From: Pseudomonadota bacterium
GTDB lineage: Bacteria; Desulfobacterota; JADFVX01
Reading direction: 5' to 3'
Assembly (NCBI GenBank): GCA_015222555.1
Contig: JADFVM010000316.1
Location: 1-8,696, forward strand
DNA: 8,696 nucleotides
Shown: positions 6,663 to 8,696 of the stretch, one piece after another
Layout of the letters: each line of letters starts with the position of its first letter
Position numbering within the stretch: the stretch's first letter is position 1
The notes under the pieces: model-generated
What the model was told of the DNA's origin: nothing
The model's database searches: none
What the model saw: the letters and a program-made list of their open reading frames with translations, nothing else
Made by a program: the position numbers and the translations under genes

Positions 6663-6679
6663 AGCAATAATCTTGCCAA
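6663..6679 (-). promoter_or_regulatory. Sigma-54 (-24/-12) promoter of amt1
   Basis: The minus strand reads TTGGCAAGATTATTGCT from 6679 to 6663. This fits the sigma-54 consensus YTGGCAC-N5-TTGCW with a single mismatch (A for C), and the GG and GC pairs are exactly 10 nt apart. Transcription would start near 6652, giving a leader of about 38 nt before the amt1 ATG. It implies activation by an enhancer-binding regulator of the NtrC class under nitrogen limitation. Confidence 0.8.
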
Positions 6680-6705
6680 AAGCTAAAGAGCTGCAATTTC
6701 AGACA

Positions 6706-6725
6706 CTTAGCAATAGATAGCTAAG
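6706..6725. promoter_or_regulatory. Dyad upstream of the amt1 sigma-54 promoter
   Basis: CTTAGC at 6706-6711 and GCTAAG at 6720-6725 form a perfect inverted repeat with an 8-nt spacer. It lies about 54-73 bp upstream of the inferred amt1 start of transcription. Activator sites for sigma-54 promoters are usually dyads upstream of the promoter, often further away than this. The sequence does not match the enteric NtrC consensus. Confidence 0.35.
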
Positions 6726-6813
6726 ATCAACATTTTTCAAATGCCTAAACAATAAGCAGACATTCAAGACAATAGGAAAATATAGCTTTAATTCCATGGA
6801 GATAGGCCAACTG

Positions 6814-6873
6814 CTTCCCTTTTAGGCAATGCCTATTCTTTAAGCATAGGAGAGAAATAGGGAAGACTTTTTT
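6814..6873 (+). other. Large stem-loop with inner dyad and T-run
   Basis: CTTCCCT (6814-6820) pairs with AGGGAAG (6859-6865), followed after 2 nt by six Ts (6868-6873). Inside the loop is a perfect dyad, TAGGCA-A-TGCCTA (6823-6835), and a competing pairing, CCTAT (6832-6836) with ATAGG (6846-6850). It could be a weak terminator or structured RNA on the plus strand, or a DNA-level operator. It has no coding content. Confidence 0.35.
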
Positions 6874-6887
6874 ATGTGAAAAACTTG

Positions 6888-6917
6888 TTGACTTTTTAGA
6901 GGAAAATATGCGATTAT
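6888..6917 (+). promoter_or_regulatory. Promoter-like sequence for a plus-strand small RNA
   Basis: TTGACT at 6888-6893 is followed after 18 bp by GATTAT at 6912-6917, with TG placed as in an extended -10 (TGC then GATTAT). The -35 matches 5 of 6 and the -10 4 of 6. Transcription would begin near 6924, about 27 nt before the strong terminator stem. It is divergent from the amt1 promoter. Confidence 0.4.
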
Positions 6918-6923
6918 TGCTGA

Positions 6924-6998
6924 GGGTATAAAGTTAATTCTTTGTATCTTGGGCCGTTGCTGGTTCCCCCACCACCCCCCAGCAATGGCCCTTTTTTT
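6924..6998 (+). ncRNA. Candidate small RNA of about 75 nt upstream of amt1
   Basis: A strong plus-strand terminator (6951-6998) has no gene in front of it on that strand, since everything from 3520 to the right edge is coded on the minus strand. A promoter-like sequence at 6888-6917 would start an RNA near 6924. The resulting transcript would have a short AU-rich single-stranded 5' part of about 27 nt and a 13-bp stem with a C-rich 15-nt loop. No open frame of note lies within it. Its place between two ammonium transporter genes suggests, but does not prove, a link to nitrogen control. I do not recognise it as a known RNA family. Confidence 0.4.
6951..6998 (+). terminator. Strong Rho-independent terminator without a gene
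   Basis: GGGCC-G-TTGCTGG (6951-6963) pairs with CCAGCAA-T-GGCCC (6979-6991), a 13-bp stem with one G-U pair. The 15-nt loop is nearly all C, and seven Ts follow (6992-6998). The T-run is only on the plus strand, so the direction is clear. Confidence 0.9.
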
Positions 6999-7166
6999 AT
7001 CTCTCAAAAACAGGGTTTATTGCTATCCCTCTTTCAACCGACCTGATCGAGGATGTTCTTTTCATCAGCGCTGAGAACCTTATTAAGATCAGCAACCTAT
7101 CCTGCGTGTTACCTACAGCGTTTATATATTAGGTTCTTATCCCGAAGTTGGTGGAAGACACTCTAT

Positions 7167-7185
7167 GTAGTTTACATGTAACTAC
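7167..7185. repeat. Near-perfect palindrome GTAG-TTACATGTAA-CTAC
   Basis: TTACATGTAA at 7172-7181 is a perfect 10-bp palindrome, flanked by GTAG (7167-7170) and CTAC (7182-7185), with one extra T on the left. A further TTACAT occurs at 7190-7195. It has the form of a dimeric regulator site but is far from any recognised promoter. Confidence 0.35.
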
Positions 7186-7198
7186 TCAGTTACATTGA

Positions 7199-7221
7199 TT
7201 CCCCCTTTTCCAAAGGGGGAG
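7199..7221. repeat. C5T/AG5 hairpin, probably a dispersed intergenic repeat
   Basis: TCCCCCTTT at 7200-7208 and AAAGGGGGA at 7212-7220 form a perfect 9-bp stem with a 3-nt loop. Hairpins of this CCCCCTTT/AAAGGGGG kind are common intergenic repeats in many bacteria. No T-run follows, so it is not an evident terminator. Confidence 0.45.
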
Positions 7222-7385
7222 ACCTGAATAATTACAAAAACTCTATTAATAACGGGTGTCACTATATGTTGTGGTGTTCGTCAACCTTTGGAGAAGAACC
7301 ATATATTAAGAATTTATCCATCCACAATATAAAAGGAAGAGAATCTTATCCGGTCTGTTAGCATGGGATTCCCGACGGCAATTTG

Positions 7386-7414
7386 AGGACAAAAGAAGGG
7401 GCCTTGCGGCCCCT
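7386..7414 (-). terminator. Probable terminator of amt2
   Basis: On the minus strand AGGGGCC (7414-7408) pairs with GGCCCCT (7403-7397) around a 4-nt loop, followed by a T-rich tail, TCTTTTGT (7396-7389). It lies about 80 nt after the amt2 stop. The T-run is interrupted, so termination may be partial. Confidence 0.65.
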
Positions 7415-7493
7415 CTAAAAGGAGGATAGGAAGGGAATGAGTCTTCATCTATCCCGGGTTTACCAACTTTCTATGAGAGAGAGTTGATATTGA

Positions 7494-8696
7494 TTAGCGA
7501 AAGATCTGAAAGCCTGAATACGCTTCCATACCGTGCTCGCCTATATCTAAGCCCTGTTTCTCTTCATCCTCGGAAACGCGGAGCCCCATTGTAGATTTAA
7601 TCACAAAGAAGATGATACCGGCTGCCACAACAGTAACCACGCCATAGGCAGCAACACCGATTAATTGGGTCAAAAAACTGTGCTCAGGATTTGAACTGAA
7701 TATGCCGACGGCCAGGGTCCCCCATATGCCACAGACCAGATGGACCGAAGTGGCGCCTACCGGATCATCTATTTTTAGTTTAGTATCAACAATAATGACG
7801 GCCAATACTACCAGTCCACCGGCAATCAACCCGACAATGACTGCATAGCCAACAGGTATCACATCCGCTCCGGCCGTAATCCCGACCAGACCAGCCAGAC
7901 ATCCATTCAGCACCATTGACAAGTCCGGTTTCTTTTGAATAATCTCTGAGGCAATAAAGGCCCCGACAATTCCGGCTGCCGCCGCAAGACTGGTGGTGAC
8001 TAACACAAAAGAAACGGGACCGGGATCAGCAGATAAGACAGACCCCCCATTAAACCCGAACCAACCTAACCACAGCAAGAACACACCGATAGTCGCCAGA
8101 GGCATATTGTGACCGGGAATCGCAGTGGCGCGCCCGCCCGCATATTTGCCCTTCCTGGGGCCAAGAATAGATGCGCCAACCAATGCGGCCCAGCCTCCAA
8201 CAGAATGAACCAGGGTTGAGCCGGCGAAATCATAAAACCCCATGGCATCCAGCCAGCCGCCACCCCATTTCCAGCTGCCTACCCAAGGATAGACCAACCC
8301 TACAAAGACTATTGTAAAAACCAGAAAGCTGTTTAATTTCACGCGTCCTGCCACCGCCCCGGATACGATCGTTGCGCCAGTGGCGGCAAACATCGCCTGG
8401 AACAGAAAGTCAGTCCAATACGTATAGGCGCCGTCCGCATATTCTATCAGTCCGGCAGCGCCTTCTGGTGCAGAAACCCCAAAACCGGCAAAGCCCAGCC
8501 ATTTCCCAATAATCCAGGAATCACCGGGATACATCAAGTTAAAACCGATAATGGCATAAGTAAGCAAGCCTATCGCCACAACCATGGTATTTTTGCATAA
8601 AATATTGATCGTATTCTTTGATTGCGTAAGACCTGCTTCTAGTGTCGCAAAGCCAAGATGCATGATAAAGACCAGAAATGTCGCAACCATCATCCA
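7494..8696 (-). CDS. amt: Ammonium transporter Amt (second copy), N-terminus cut by window edge
   Basis: About 400 residues of an Amt/Mep/Rh transporter are inside the window, and the frame continues past the right edge, so the true start and the first part of helix 1 are missing. Hallmarks present, numbered from the first visible Met: MHLGFATLEAGLTQSKNT (11-28), Trp141 or Trp143 near the outer mouth, Asp155 in YDFAGST, the twin histidines His163 (TLVHSVGG) and His318 (TSVHLVCG), and WFGFNGGS. The C-terminal tail LRVSEDEEKQGLDIGEHG then MEAY is close to the family consensus for the PII-contacting region. It is closer to the family norm than the first Amt and clearly not a recent duplicate of it. 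It ends 879 bp upstream of amt1, behind its own likely terminator, so it is probably a separate unit. Its promoter lies outside the window. Confidence 0.95.
   Translation of the reverse strand, partial: WMMVATFLVFIMHLGFATLEAGLTQSKNTINILCKNTMVVAIGLLTYAIIGFNLMYPGDSWIIGKWLGFAGFGVSAPEGAAGLIEYADGAYTYWTDFLFQAMFAATGATIVSGAVAGRVKLNSFLVFTIVFVGLVYPWVGSWKWGGGWLDAMGFYDFAGSTLVHSVGGWAALVGASILGPRKGKYAGGRATAIPGHNMPLATIGVFLLWLGWFGFNGGSVLSADPGPVSFVLVTTSLAAAAGIVGAFIASEIIQKKPDLSMVLNGCLAGLVGITAGADVIPVGYAVIVGLIAGGLVVLAVIIVDTKLKIDDPVGATSVHLVCGIWGTLAVGIFSSNPEHSFLTQLIGVAAYGVVTVVAAGIIFFVIKSTMGLRVSEDEEKQGLDIGEHGMEAYSGFQIFR

Noticed and set aside
7034..7096. Coding-looking minus-strand stretch of 20 residues (VADLNKVLSADEKNILDQVG)
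   Set aside because: Reads like protein but is bounded by stops with no start codon and is too short to assign; at most an eroded gene piece.
7073..7136. AGAACCT and AGGTTCT as a 7-bp inverted repeat with about 50-nt spacing
   Set aside because: Short arms and a long spacer are expected by chance; no transposase, target duplication or terminal structure supports an element.
7266..7361. 31-codon plus-strand open frame in the amt2-amt1 interval
   Set aside because: No ribosome site, no recognisable sequence and no support beyond being open.
1..8696. CRISPR array, tRNA, rRNA or intact insertion sequence
   Set aside because: No regularly spaced repeats, cloverleaf-like sequence or transposase reading frame was seen on either strand.

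Overview
The window suggests a bacterium of the deltaproteobacterial type (Desulfobacterota/Desulfuromonadota) or a close relative. The basis is a split PurS-PurQ-PurL enzyme, an amt-glnB-glnA nitrogen cluster with a sigma-54 type promoter, a single-domain PilZ protein, and a small kinase-like protein of a kind I remember from Geobacter-like genomes. This placement is inferred from gene content and protein style, not from any search. Intergenic DNA is clearly more AT-rich than the genes.

Layout, left to right. At 1-977 on the minus strand lies the purine operon purS-purQ-purL, with overlapping genes; only the first codons of purL are inside the window. At 1235-3130 on the plus strand are three small, loosely spaced genes: a kinase-fold protein, a PilZ-domain protein and an unrecognised 123-residue protein. 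At 3131-3519 there is no intact gene; it holds a short degraded piece of an RHS/YD-repeat protein, a dyad, and the strong terminator of glnA. At 3520-6614 on the minus strand is the nitrogen-assimilation cluster amt1 (ammonium transporter), glnB (PII signal protein) and glnA (type I glutamine synthetase). At 6615-7493 is a long non-coding interval. From 7494 to the window edge is a second ammonium transporter gene, amt2, also on the minus strand and cut by the edge.

The nitrogen genes form one circuit. Amt proteins bring in ammonium, glutamine synthetase fixes it into glutamine, and PII reports nitrogen and energy status to both. Both regulatory tyrosines are present: Tyr51 of PII (uridylylation) and Tyr397 of GlnA (adenylylation). 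The amt1 promoter has correctly spaced -24/-12 elements, so the cluster is probably induced under nitrogen limitation. A possible sigma-70 promoter between amt1 and glnB could give a basal supply of glnB-glnA.

The most interesting unexplained signal is in the 879-bp interval. A textbook plus-strand Rho-independent terminator at 6951-6998 has no gene in front of it, and an extended -10 promoter-like sequence lies about 30 bp upstream of it. Together they suggest a small RNA of about 75 nt transcribed divergently from amt1. I found no CRISPR array, tRNA, rRNA, intact mobile element or recognisable new defence system.
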